Assembly: GCA_963575745.1 (NCBI GenBank)
Contig: CAUYUJ010016884.1
Location: forward strand, 150,001 to 214,000
From: Prorocentrum cordatum
Lineage: Eukaryota > Sar > Dinophyceae > Prorocentrales > Prorocentraceae
Direction: 5' to 3'
Length of the DNA: 64,000 bases
This document shows, one piece after another, positions 54,222-63,976 of the stretch. The notes below the pieces were generated by a model. It ran no database searches. It worked only from the letters and a program-made list of their open reading frames with translations, and was not told the DNA's origin. A program made the position numbers and the translations under genes. Position 1 is the stretch's first letter. Every line of letters starts with the position of its first letter.

Positions 54222-54268
54222 ATCCTCCTCCTCCTCCTCCTCCTCCTCCTCCTCCTCCCCCTCCTCCT
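54222..54268. repeat. (TCC)n array
   Basis: About 45 bp of CTC/TCC triplets. Confidence 0.95.
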
Positions 54269-54373
54269 CCGCCTCGACTCCAGGGGGCGTCTGTAGGATC
54301 GAAGTGGGCACTCATCGAGGGGGGGTCGACTACAGAATTGATTTGCCCCAGAATGGATACTCTCGTCGGATCT

Positions 54374-54550
54374 ATAGAAGAGTCGGACCGAGGTATAAGT
54401 TCGAGATCGGTTTGTGGAGGGTACCCTAACTTTTGTTCGTGGCTATTGGATGTGATTGTGCATCCTGGGGGGGGGGGCCCTCGGATGTTCTGTGTATTTT
54501 GGCTGGCGGAGGGTCGCATGTTCTTGAAGGATGTTATTCTGTCCTAGGTC
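54374..54550. repeat. Solo left-end extension, matches 25015-25200
   Basis: GTCGGACCGAGGTATAAG, GGAGGGTACCCTAA, TTTTGGCTGGCGGAGGGT and ATTCTGTCCTA occur in the same order as left of cassette copy 3, but no cassette follows. Confidence 0.7.
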
Positions 54551-55525
54551 CGACTGTACTCAGAGCCCCGAATCATCCAGGGGGAGTCCGTTAGGGTCAA
54601 AGTGGGTACCCAGAGATCCGACGCTCCAAAAAGGTCGGGAGCGGCGGGTTTTTGACAGTTTTCGACCTCTGGAGGCCCTCGCCGTGCCTCAGGATTGTCA
54701 CAAAGCGACTCAGGACGGAAGATTGGCCCTGGGCAAGTGGTCCTGACCTCTGGGGCCCATGCATCGAAAAAATTGGAGCGGCAAGACGTCTGGGTACTCA
54801 GCGCCCCGGATGAATCGTGCCTCGCGGGCCCAAGCCGGAGTTACCCCGTGCCGGAGTTATATTTGATCATTTCCCGAATCATCGGGGCTGGGGGCGGTCA
54901 GGAATAACTACATATTCGCGCCTCGCGAGTTCAAACCAGAGTTACCCCAGACCGCAGTTGTTCCAGATAATTCGGGCATCCAAGGTACGGAAACAAGGGG
55001 TCCGAAGACAGACAGTTGTTCCTGTCCATTTCGAACAGGGTTCGCCGTCGGCGTCGCCACGGACGTTGTAGATTTGAGACAGAAGGCCGCCTGCCCAACA
55101 GTGGCCGCTGTCGATGTTAGACAAGACTCGTTGTTGAGCATCGTACCCATTCTTTCCATACGTACCCGTTTCGGGCGTCCAAATGGGAGGGATAATTCCC
55201 TTCAAGGTTGCAACGCCGTCGCGTGGAGGGCCCAGGGGTCCAGATCTAGGGGGCCCTGGCGGCCCGCAGGGTAGGTGGGGGGAGGCAAGTGAAGAACCGG
55301 GGCACTGGAGACATCAGGGGTGGCAGGAAACCTTGACCATGCCGCCAAAGATGAAGGGATTCCCGCAGGTTTTGTGATTCTGGGTTTCCGCTTCGAGGAA
55401 GTAGCCCCATCTTTGGTCGGGTTAGGATTTCCTTCTTCCTGGGGCAGAGGGGGGGAGGTATGTGTTCACAGGAGAACCCCGGCAACGCCCGGCATTGCCA
55501 GGGGATTGATCCAGTAGAAAAAGAA
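54551..55525. other. Intergenic, no gene supported
   Basis: CCGGAGTTACCCC and CCAGAGTTACCCC words near 54835 and 54932 indicate a small ~100-bp duplication. No conserved ORF. Confidence 0.45.
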
Positions 55526-55675
55526 AATTTGTTGGCGTTCCGCGCGGATTACTGGGATTCGCGCTAGACCCCCCTCTTTGGCGCGCGGAGCTCGCCAGGG
55601 GCGGCGCCGGAGGCGCCGCGTGGGGGGGTCCAGGCGCGGAGCCAAGAAATCCGCGCGGAGCGCCAAAAGTTTATG
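55526..55675. mobile_element. Fold-back TIR element, copy B
   Basis: Left arm TTGGCGTTCCGCGCGGATTA (about 55533-55552), right arm AGAAATCCGCGCGGAGCGCC (55645-55664) followed by AAAAGTTTATGTTTA as in copy A. Centre GC-rich with GGCGGCGCCGGAGGCGCCGC. About 145 bp, slightly longer than copy A. Confidence 0.78.
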
Positions 55676-55987
55676 TTTATGTGTTTTTTCTAGATTGATC
55701 CAGGGGCCCAACGGGCGTCGTACCCAGCTTCTCCGTCCCCATAACCGTGTGGTGACGGACCGCGCGGTGACCTCTCGAAATCAGCGGCACGCTCCGCACG
55801 GTCACCGCGGGTGTTCACCGCCCGGCCTTGGGGCTGGAGGCCCCGGTCGCCCGAGATGTCCACGCAGAACGACCCGAGTCCCAAAACCGTGCGGTGACCC
55901 CGATTTCCCCACCGACTCGCCGCGCGGCGTGTCGCCACATTGTTTGGGCCCCCCCCAGTGGAGATTTTCTCCGAAGGGCTTAGGCGA
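55676..55987. other. Spacer with CCGTG(T/C)GGTGAC words
   Basis: ACCGTGTGGTGAC, CCGCGCGGTGACC and ACCGTGCGGTGACC at about 55745, 55760 and 55887. No gene. Confidence 0.4.
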
Positions 55988-56150
55988 CCCGTCCTCCTCC
56001 TCTCTCCTCTCTCCTCTCTCCTCCTCCTCCTCCTCCTCCTCCTCCTCCTCCTCCTCCTCCTCCTCCTCCTCCTCCTCCTCCTCCTCCTCCTCCTCCTCCT
56101 CCTCCCTCCCTCCCTCCCTCCCTCCCTCCCTCCATCCCTCCATCCCTCCC
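55988..56150. repeat. (TCC)n then (CCCT)n array
   Basis: About 85 bp of TCC triplets followed by CCCT tetranucleotides to about 56150. The minus strand is pure purine. Confidence 0.97.
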
Positions 56151-56159
56151 GTCGGATCG

Positions 56160-56505
56160 ACCAGGAGGGGATACCATCTTGTGGTCTCCTGGAGCCTCCA
56201 GGGCCCTCGCCACCTGGGACATCCTGGGGCTCTGTGGGGGCTCGGGCCTCCTGGGACCTCCTGCGGCCTCCTGGGATCCCGTGGCCTCCTGGGGCCTCCT
56301 GGCGCCTCCTGGGGCCTCCTGGATGTTTCCTGATGCTGCTCTGGGGCATCCTGGCGCCTCCTGTGGTCTTCTGGTGCCTCCTGGTGCCTCCTGGGACCTC
56401 CTGGTGTTTCCTGGAATCGCCTCGGATATCCTGTGGCCGCACGGAGGGGTGGCCTCGTGGAGCATCCTGAGGCCTCACGTGGCCTCCTGAGGCATCTGGA
56501 TCATC
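56160..56505. repeat. CCTCCTGGGG minisatellite
   Basis: About 345 bp of GGCCTCCTGG/GACCTCCTGG units near 10-12 bp, similar in style to the TCTTGGG blocks but with CCT in place of TCT. Confidence 0.9.
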
Positions 56506-56529
56506 TTGAATCCTCCTGGCTCCAACGGT

Positions 56530-56630
56530 TTCATTGTGTTTTATCTCCTCCTCCTCCTCATCCTCCTGCTCCTCCTCCTCCTTCTCCTCCTCCTCCTCCT
56601 CCTGCTCCTCCTCCTTATCCCTTTTCCCTG
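56530..56630. repeat. TCC/CTC-rich array
   Basis: Interrupted TCC triplets with CTGCTC and TCATCC variants. Confidence 0.9.
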
Positions 56631-56933
56631 GCCACACCCTCTTCTTCCTCTTCCTCGTCCTTTTGCGGTCGTTCCGTGGTTCAAGCTATGAGAAATGTAC
56701 ACAAACCCATTATGATTCCCCGTGGGGCCGTCCAGAATCGCGCCAAACACACAATGTTTTAATGATGTTTCTGCTGCGCCGACGATTACGGAAGCGTTTT
56801 CGACACCCCCAGGCCGCCCCGATTATGTAGAAACACTCCGAAACCTGAGGTTTCAGCTTTATTTTGGACGGCCCCACGGGAAACCCCATCGGTTTTTATA
56901 TGTCACGGTTGGAGCCCCGAGGGGGAATATTGT
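56631..56933. other. Spacer, no feature recognised
   Basis: Unique-looking sequence with GGTTTC/GAAACC words (about 56845-56895). No gene. Confidence 0.4.
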
Positions 56934-57124
56934 ATGTGTACATACATATATACACACACTCGCGCATACACGCCCATGGAAACAAGTACATCAATGGCGA
57001 GTATACCAATCAGATGTTGTATGGTGTAAGTACTAGTTATGTATGTATATACAAAAAAAATGTATGCCCTTTGTATATGTATATATACATATATATATAT
57101 GTATATATATGTATATATACATGA
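56934..57124. repeat. TA/CA/GTATA microsatellite region
   Basis: Two AT-rich alternating tracts (about 56936-56975 and 57075-57122) around a unique 100-bp centre. Confidence 0.85.
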
Positions 57125-57469
57125 TGACACAATGTGTATGGGGAGTGAGGGGAATGAGACAGGGGTGGGGGGTAGGAGGTCTGAAACGGAAGCGGGTGCA
57201 GTTATGAGAATTGCAGAAAGGACAGCAGGGGCAGAAGTATGAAGGGCGGGACGGGGAGGGAGGAGACGAAGGAGGAACAGACCAGGAACGAAATGCAAAT
57301 GAAATCAAGAAGGCGTATGATCATTATTTGAGTTCTTCTTGTAATCATTTTGAATCCCAGGTCATCCCAGAGGACTCCAACACGACCCATGACGAGGTTT
57401 CCAAAGCACCCGCAACAAATCTAATTTTGTTGCGAGTCCTCGGTGATCTCCTTGAGGTCATCTTGAAGA

Positions 57470-57580
57470 CATCTTGGGGCCAAGACGGCCCAGGAGGCCC
57501 TCCAAAGGGCCTGAACAAGATTCAAGAGTGCTCCAAGACGACCCAAGATGGTCCCAAACGGCCCAGATTCCCAGATCTCT
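57470..57580. repeat. CCCAAGA quasi-repeat fragment
   Basis: Short plus-type block (CCAAGACGGCCCAGGAGG, CCAAGACGACCCAAGATGG words). Confidence 0.7.
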
Positions 57581-58190
57581 AGGACACCCCCCCCGACGGT
57601 CAGGAAACCAGGGACCCCCAAAGTTTCAAAACCTTTCCAAACTTTTAATAGTTTTAAAAATTTTAGGCGCCCTAAAACTTTTAAAAGTTTTAGAACTTTG
57701 AGAATCTCTGGGCCCTGGATTCCCAGATATCCAGGATCCCCCGACGATCAGGAAATCAGGGACTCCCAAAGTTTCAAAACTTTTAAAAGTTTCAAAACTT
57801 TCAGGCACCCTAAAACAGTTAAAACGTTTAAAAGTTCTAAAACTTTTGAAACTCCCTGGGCCCTGGATTCCCAGATCTCCAGGATCCCCGGCGATCAGGA
57901 AACCAGGGACCCCCACAGTTTCAAAAGTTTTAAAGCGATTAAAAGTTTTAAAACTTCTAGGCGCCCTAAAACTGTTAAAATTCTCAAAAGTTTTAAAACT
58001 GTTGAAACTCCCTGTGCCCTGGATTCCCAGATCTCCAGGATCCCCGACGATCAGGAAACCAGGGCCCCCCAAAGTTTCAAAACTTTGAAAACTGTTACAA
58101 TTTTTAAAACTTCTAGGCGCCCTAAAACTGTTAAAACTTCTAAAAGTTTAAACTTTTGAAACTCCCTGGGCCCTGGATTCCCAGATTTCC
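57569..58190. repeat. ~150-bp tandem repeat with palindromic AT core, four copies
   Basis: GC-rich words ATTCCCAGATCTCCAGGATC and CGATCAGGAAACCAGGG alternate with AT-rich AAACTTTTAAAAGTTT-like palindromes. Unit starts are near 57569, 57720, 57868 and 58021, with a partial fifth near 58177. Plus frames stay open and give Phe/Lys/Ser-rich strings, which I attribute to the repeat. Confidence 0.93.
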
Positions 58191-58289
58191 AGTACTCCCG
58201 AACTCGAGGCTCGAGCGCCCTCGAGACCAAGGCCGACGGTACCTGCCATGTCCAGAGAGGCCCCAGAGAGTGGAGATGAGGCGGAGGAG

Positions 58290-58296
58290 CGAGGAC

Positions 58297-58328
<32 letters not shown>

Positions 58329-58560
58329 GGAGGAGGAGGAGGAGGGAGGAGGGCCGTTCGAGCCCCCAAGATGGTATCCCCTCCTGGTCGTACGTACCCC
58401 TCCCTCCCTCCCTCCCTCCCTCCTCCCTCCTCCTGCTCCTCCTCCTCCTCCTCCTCCTCCTCCTCCTCTCCTCCTCCTCCTCCTCCTCCTCCTCCTCCTC
58501 TCCGATCATTCATCAGCAGCCCTCCCTCCCTCCCTCCCTCCCTCCCTCCCTCCCTGCAGA
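58290..58560. repeat. GGA array facing CCCT/TCC arrays
   Basis: GGA tract (58290-58352) followed within 50 bp by CCCT, TCC and again CCCT tracts (58400-58556), a second purine/pyrimidine inverted pair. Confidence 0.93.
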
Positions 58561-59173
58561 AGATGAGGAAGAAGGCCAGGAATACTGCAGACAGGACTCC
58601 TTTCCAAATATTTTATACGATGCTGATCTCCCCATTCGAATGTGCGCCGGTCTCCCGGCTTAAGCACCGGCCTAAAGCTCACAGCACCTCTAGAGCCAAT
58701 GGCGGCGGCGACGGCGGCGGCGACGGCGGCGGCTGCTCTATACAACGGTTCCCCCGTTGTCCGTTTCAGCTCGCGCATGCTACACTCTACTCATGGTTCC
58801 TGCATTGTACAAAACAAAACAATGTTCGTGCAGAGGTCACGTTGCGCCTACCCTCCCTGACGCCACGACCTATGCAGCAAATCTCTCCGTTTCAGCTCGT
58901 GCATGCTACATTATACGAGCAGCTCAAAGGATGGGGATCTTACACATTGAAACGAAATAGAAACGAGTATAATACAGGCAAATTCACTAAGATCACCATC
59001 AGATAGCTCCCATCGAACCCCGGGGAGCGTCTTCCCTCGATGCTGAATTCGCCTCCCGTGGTCATGCAACAGGGTGGGAGATCTCGATCCAGGCTTCGCA
59101 AGGCAAGCGCATCCGGTCCGGCTGCGGCAGGGCCGTCAGTAAGCCTCCCCACAAACCATGCACACGAGCAGCT
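58561..59173. other. Spacer, no gene supported
   Basis: A GGCGGCGAC microrepeat near 58703-58735. CGTTTCAGCTCG(C/T)GCATGCTACA occurs twice, at about 58762 and 58888, an old ~125-bp duplication. Confidence 0.45.
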
Positions 59174-59779
59174 TCACCCTGTGAGCGGCTGGCGGACTCC
59201 CCTGACCAACCGCCTGCAAGCCAGGATAGCGATGATCGCCGCGGGGTGCGCCAATTGCGCAGGCGCCGCGCTGCCAAAGGCGAGCGCGTGAGCAGAATGG
59301 TGAAACATCTCGCGGACGATGCCCATAACCTCGTCATAGTGCCCGCCATCCGGCACATCGACGCCGCCTGCCATCGACCCTAGCGGCAAGATACGGCGGT
59401 GCTCTGGCAACGTGCCCCGCGGTCCGTCTGCTGCGCCCGCCACGCCTGGCCAATCTCCCATCTGGTCTGGCAGTGGGTCTGCCTTCCCCTGCCCCGGGTG
59501 CTCGGTGGCGGGATCCGCGTCGTAACGCTGATCGGTGGCGGGATCCGTGTCGTAACGCTGATTGATGGCGGGATCTGCGTCGTAACGCTGATTCTCCTCC
59601 ACTGCCGTTGGCGTGTCCTGTGAAGGCGATGATACCCCAACCTCCAACATTGAATTTGGCGTTTCCTCTGGGCGTGCGAACACCGCGAGTCCAGCCAGCA
59701 CAGCGGCTTGCACGCCATTCTCTACGATGGAGCAGAACATGCCGATGTACGGCAACGCCAACAGAGCGATGTAGTACAC
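59174..59779 (-). pseudogene. Unrecognised ORF with RYDADPA repeats
   Basis: Read leftward from 59779. The first 35 residues are hydrophobic (YYIALLALPYIGMFCSIV then AAVLAGLAVFA), suggesting one or two membrane helices. Residues about 62-92 contain three 10-residue repeats of the form NQRYDADPAT, encoded by a 30-bp DNA repeat at about 59508-59600. The rest is Gly/Pro/His-rich. Directly upstream on the same strand another frame reads ASVFVLGEFFYG, so the protein may start earlier with a frameshift near 59790. Function unknown. It lies just downstream of the coiled-coil ORF1-like pseudogene in the same direction. Confidence 0.4.
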
Positions 59780-59879
59780 TGCGGCATAACACCGTAGAAG
59801 AATTCACCAAGAACGAACACGCTCGCATCAGCGCGCCCCCAAACGTCTTCTGGGGTGCGCGCGCCACACCGCTGGAACT

Positions 59880-60864
59880 TCAGGGGTGTACCTGAAGCCT
59901 CCCAGCGTGCCACACACCCTGGTTGTCGACGTGCTCGTAGAAGCCGTCCAAGACCTGCTCCTTGGTCCACTGCGAGGCGTCCACGATGCCGGCGGTGGTG
60001 GCGTTCACCTTCTGGCGCCACTGGTCGACGGACTTGAGGCGCTGGACGGTGTCCGCCCACTGCCGGAAAGGCATTGGCCCCGCTGCTACCTCGGTCCGCA
60101 GGTCCACCATCTCGCGGCGGTTTGGCGAGAAGCCAAGCTTTGACATAGCCGCGTCGTGGACCTCGGGCGTGACGAGCGGCTGGAAAAGGGCCGTTGGCCC
60201 GCCCAGCCCAGGCCCCGGCGGTGGCTGCGCCGCCGCTGCTACTGCCCCTGCGGGGGCGGGCCCTCCCGCCAGTCGAACGAGCATGCTCTTCACGTCCAGG
60301 ATGTCTGCCCCGGACTCCTGCACCACGGTCTTGATATTGTGGAGCTTCTCCTTCTGGCTGGCCACGTCCTCCTGCACCGTGTCGACCTGGCTGCGCAGCC
60401 GTTTGGAGGCAGACGAGGCCTCCAAGGTGCGCTCGAACTTCTCCGCGTCGGTCTCCACTGCACCGCCGAAGCCGGCGAGCTCCGCCAAGCGCTTGACGTG
60501 CTGCGTGAGCTTCGTGTCCTGGACGCTTCCGCGTTTCGCCACCGGCTGGCCGTGCTTCGCAACTGTCACCAAGGCCTCGGCGAGCTCCCGCGCCGTGGGC
60601 TCCGCAGCCGTCTCGAGCGCCTTCGCCGGCGGGGCCGCGGCGCTCTGACCAGCGCCCTGAGGGGGGGGAACTGCGTGCTCATCGCCATGCCCATCTGCGC
60701 CATTTCCCCCAAGGCCTTCATCGGAGCAACTGCGTCGTCGAACTGGTCGGTTGCAGCTGCTGTTTGGCGTGGGCGGGCCCTGTATACCGCGGCGCCGCGA
60801 ACGGCCTGGGCGGGGGCCCCCCGCCAAACTTCCCACCGAAGTTGCCGTTTCCATAGCCGCGCAT
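59880..60864 (-). pseudogene. ORF1-like protein: Gly-rich N-terminus plus coiled coil
   Basis: Starts at ATG 60864 (MRGYGNGNFGGKFGGG, then PPPRPFAAPRY). The sense passes through a second frame (QFDDAVAPMKALGEMAQMGM) at about 60700-60750 and a third from about 60660 to the stop at 59880. The third part holds PTARELAEALVTVAKHGQPV, a long helical stretch (EDVASQKEKLHNIKTVVQES) likely to be a coiled coil, a Pro/Ala linker and a C-terminal ADTVQRLKSVDQWRQKVNA region. Gly/aromatic starts followed by coiled coils are common in dinoflagellate proteins found next to RTs. A role in binding element RNA is inference. Two frameshifts in the first 70 codons. Confidence 0.55.
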
Positions 60865-60989
60865 GCTGGATCGGCACAGCAGCCTGGCGCGCGAAGACGA
60901 GATCTCGAGAGTCCTCTGCGAGACACGTGCAAGAGCTCTCTGGGCACCCTCTGTGGCTCGAGCAGATGATGAACAACATCGAGAACATG

Positions 60990-61255
60990 TAATCCTGACC
61001 AGCTGGTACGACTCCAAAATGAGATCTTGAAGTTCCGAAGGCGGAAATAAACCAAACCAGATTTTACGGATATGTGAAAGCCCATAATCAAACCGAATAT
61101 ATTGTAACATCTCCAAACATACCAAAGGTAATATTTGCAGCCGATCAATACCCAAGACACCCATCTACGGAATTTACTTTTCAATTCAGACACGTGCCGT
61201 AGGACCTGTTCTGGCCCTAAGTTTCCAGTGAACGGCGTCAGGGAATGTTTTGCAA
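60990..61255 (-). pseudogene. Penelope-type RT element, C-terminal tail
   Basis: In a different frame from the palm: LIAKHSLTPFTGNLGPEQV, then VSELKSKFRRWVSWVLIG and hydrophobic Trp/Tyr-rich helices. Position and KHS..LKSxxRRW pattern fit the post-RT part of this family (inference from the layout of related dinoflagellate elements). No GIY-YIG endonuclease motif is visible. Confidence 0.45.
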
Positions 61256-62131
61256 TTAGCTGGTGTCGCCAGTGATGATAAAGGCCTCGTTGCGATGGAA
61301 ATGTTGAAAACCGATATGATGAAAAGATATGTGTATGATGAAGTCCAAATACTTTTGCACGACAACGCCCCCGTGGCTCGTGAAATCGTCGTCGACCTCA
61401 AACAAAACGACGTTCCCGACGATGTTATTCAAAAACCGTTTGAGGCAGCACCGGCAGCGGGTGTACGAAATCAGCAACACATCGTCAACATAACGACCAC
61501 AATATATTTGTACATGTCTTTTTCGTGGCCCCCCCCACGAGCAGTCGCCCGCATGTTCTTTGTGCGCCAGAACGACCTCGAGCACAGTGTCGCTGAGTGG
61601 CCCCCCTTATGGGAGCTCCTTTAATTGTTGTAAAAACAAATTCCTCATTCGATAAAACCGCTTTTCCAGATATCCCACGACGCACCTGTGTAGGGCACGG
61701 AATGCGCACGCTGTTCCATCAGGAAGCGGAGGCCCCCCAGGCGCACCCACTGTCACATCCTCGCCACGAGCGTGAACGACTGCGATAGTCTTGGTTGGTA
61801 ATTCGCGCTCTGCCGTGTCGAACAAGTTTTCGAAAGCAACGGCGATGTCGGCATGTTCAAGCTGTTCGTAGGCCTGTGCTGCATCAGCAATCAACAGAGC
61901 AGGATAATGCATCTCATCACCACATACACCAAATTCATTGACACCTCGAGTGGAGAGTTCGGGGGGCAAGAGGCCCCCCACGCCTGGGCGGATTTCGCGG
62001 GGCGCAGTCCCCATGCTGGCGACAGACCATCCCGGCGTAAGCAGCCGAACCAAATACTTAATATTAGCTCGCCCCACTCTCCGGCGCACGGCCCGCCCAG
62101 GAAACTTGCTAAAATAAATAATGTTTCGCAT
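61256..62131 (-). pseudogene. Penelope-type RT palm, one TAA
   Basis: One frame read leftward from 62131: MRNIIYFSKFPGRAVRRRVG, LIADAAQAYEQLEHADIAVA (block A with Asp), then KRFYRMRNLFLQQLKELP, TAA at 61607-61609, GGPLSDTVLEVVLAHKEHA (the block normally preceded by IPIGG, whose Ile codon is replaced by the stop) and CGRYVDDVLLISYT with both catalytic Asp. The tail VVVQKYLDFIIHI fits the WLDxx block. YVDD with GGPLS is typical of Penelope-like and related RTs abundant in dinoflagellates, distinct from the four LINEs. Assignment to the family is from motif order only. Confidence 0.7.
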
Positions 62132-62787
62132 GCAAGCGCGCCCTGGCTTTCGACACCGCTTACGCGGGGTATTTGTTCGTAGCTCCGGCTCTGGACGCCA
62201 GCATTGAGCTTGATAGTTGGATAAGCGTAGGGGAGGTTGGACAATGACAGCTGGGACTTACTACGATGGAAGGTTTTAGGTATGCTGAAATCGAACAATA
62301 ACCTGCACCAGTTTACAATGTCAGCAGCATCTCACTGTACTATCCGCCATCTGTCCCGCGCGTTCGCGAACGGCGCCGTCCACCGGATGAAATGCCCAAA
62401 CGACGTTGTCAGCCACAGCCGGCTGGGGTCATGATCTTCAGGAACGAACGAGAGACCTGATAGACCAGACAGCGAATAGACTGCATCAGCGATGGAGTCG
62501 GGGTTGAGTTCGTCAAGCTCCTTCGGGGAACAACACGATGGGAGAAACAGCATATGCTCAGTATGTAGATTTTGCGTAAGGAACCAACGAAAACATGAAC
62601 GACGCATACCAAACCAAGCATATTTGGGGACATCGTGCACGACGAGCCGCCCGGATGCGTCCAGCCAGCACATGTCGCGCCCCAGTGCTACGCGGTTCAA
62701 GTCATCGACGCCTAATTCTTCAAGTTGTTCAAACGCGCACTCCATCATTTCTTTCTGGACGTTGACCACTGCGCGTCGCAACGTCAT
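61891..62787 (-). pseudogene. Penelope-type element, region N-terminal to the RT
   Basis: Frame leftward from 62787: ECAFEQLEELGVDDLNRVAL, LVVHDVPKYAWFGMRRSCFR, SFVPEDHDPSRLWLTTS, then TGA at 62332-62334, and on in frame with DAADIVNWCRLLF and LSNLPYAYPTIKLNAG. The LPY.YPTIK motif is the conserved entry to the RT in this family. Around 62130 the sense moves to the palm frame. The stop sits in the middle of an otherwise continuous reading. Confidence 0.6.

Positions 62788-62788
<1 letters not shown>

Positions 62789-62836
<48 letters not shown>
62789..62836. repeat. 48-nt poly-G run
   Basis: Uninterrupted G homopolymer on the plus strand (C in the coding sense of the Penelope-type element), splitting its ORF after VIENMRILV. 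It may be a real insertion or an assembly or polymerase artefact. Confidence 0.97.
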
Positions 62837-62839
<3 letters not shown>

Positions 62840-63484
62840 CAAGATACGCATGTTCTCTATAACGAGTTTCGCCCAACATGGCCGCTCTAACTTGACGGAC
62901 GAGACCGCAGCAGAAAACCATTTTCGCATGGGTCGGACGAGCGTTGCGTCTGGCACCGTAATGCGGCTATGCTGGGGAAGAGGCAACCGACGTTCAACTC
63001 GATAATCTCGAATGTGGGCGCGGACTCGGGCACGATCAAGAAACCGAGGGAGGATTGACACATCGACTCAAATCGAATACAGCAGATCTGAGGTCGCATG
63101 CCGTTGCTTCACCAGACTCCCCCAGCACACTACCCGAGGGCAGAACAAACAGTAGCGCAACAGTAATGGCAACGCCCCCCGCCCATAGATGTTCACTGCT
63201 CCTGGACCCCCAATCGCATTGACGAGCATATTCAAATAATAATCGCACACCATGTGATAAGGGCGACGTAAAATTTGATGAAGAACGTGACGTTTAAGAA
63301 GAAACACTTCATGATGAATCTCTCGGAGCACCCACTTTTCGAAAACAGCCACCATCCAGTCACGACCACGATTGCGGCCCTGCGGAGCGCGCCGCGATGT
63401 TGCACGTCGTGACCGCATGCTAGATCGCTGGCGAGGTGTCCCCCGAATCGGTTTCGACATGCTGATGTCTGGCGACTTCTTCAA
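62837..63484 (-). pseudogene. Penelope-type element, most N-terminal part
   Basis: Frame leftward from 63484: an Arg-rich start, then WMVAVFEKWVLREIHHEVFL and VLHQILRRPYHMVCDYYLNM, TGA at 63068-63070, and on in the same frame with SILPRFLDRARVRAHIRDYR, PQHSRITVPDATLVRPMRKW and ERPCWAKLVIENMRI up to the poly-G run. No enzyme motif; probably the N-terminal domain of the same polyprotein. The unbroken reading across the TGA supports a single ORF before decay. Confidence 0.5.
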
Positions 63485-63502
63485 GAAATTCGCAGGCGGC
63501 TG

Positions 63503-63976
63503 TCACCAAGAAATCAACGCTGCCTCGGCGGCCGAACTCCTCGACGATGGGGCGATACGAAGAAAAAGCCAATATATTGGAGACGCTCCCACATTACGTA
63601 AAATGGAAACATATTTGGGTCGATCCCGTACGTTTGCACAACCGTGAACTACCCCCAGGAGGCTCTCGACGTGCTCCCGGAATCTGCAGACCCCACCCGC
63701 CAAATTTGCTACGCGTTTGAGGCTGCCCCGGCCCAAGTAGGATCCCAAACCCAATTGGCAAAGATAAGTCCCCCCTCGTCTCGCCCCAGGGCGCCCGCGC
63801 GTTGCATTTGCATCAGCTTTGTCAAGGACAATGCGTGCATGAAGCTCGCCCAGCCTTTCCGGTTCAGAGCCGCGGTGAACCCAGGATCCAAATTTCGACA
63901 CACAGACTGGGCCCGAGATTGTAGACGACGTCCGCCACACCAGAGAATACGAATCCGAAGCATAGTCAACAGACAA
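63503..63976 (-). other. Unrecognised open frame near the window end
   Basis: 157 codons on the minus strand (starts SVDYASDSYSLVWRTSS). Protein-like composition but no known motif. It could be a further upstream part of the Penelope-type element or a shadow of 63372-63647 on the plus strand. Confidence 0.3.

Noticed and set aside
57548-58159. 203-codon Phe/Lys/Ser-rich ORF
   Set aside because: It follows the 150-bp tandem repeat exactly and has no start, domain or codon signal independent of the repeat.
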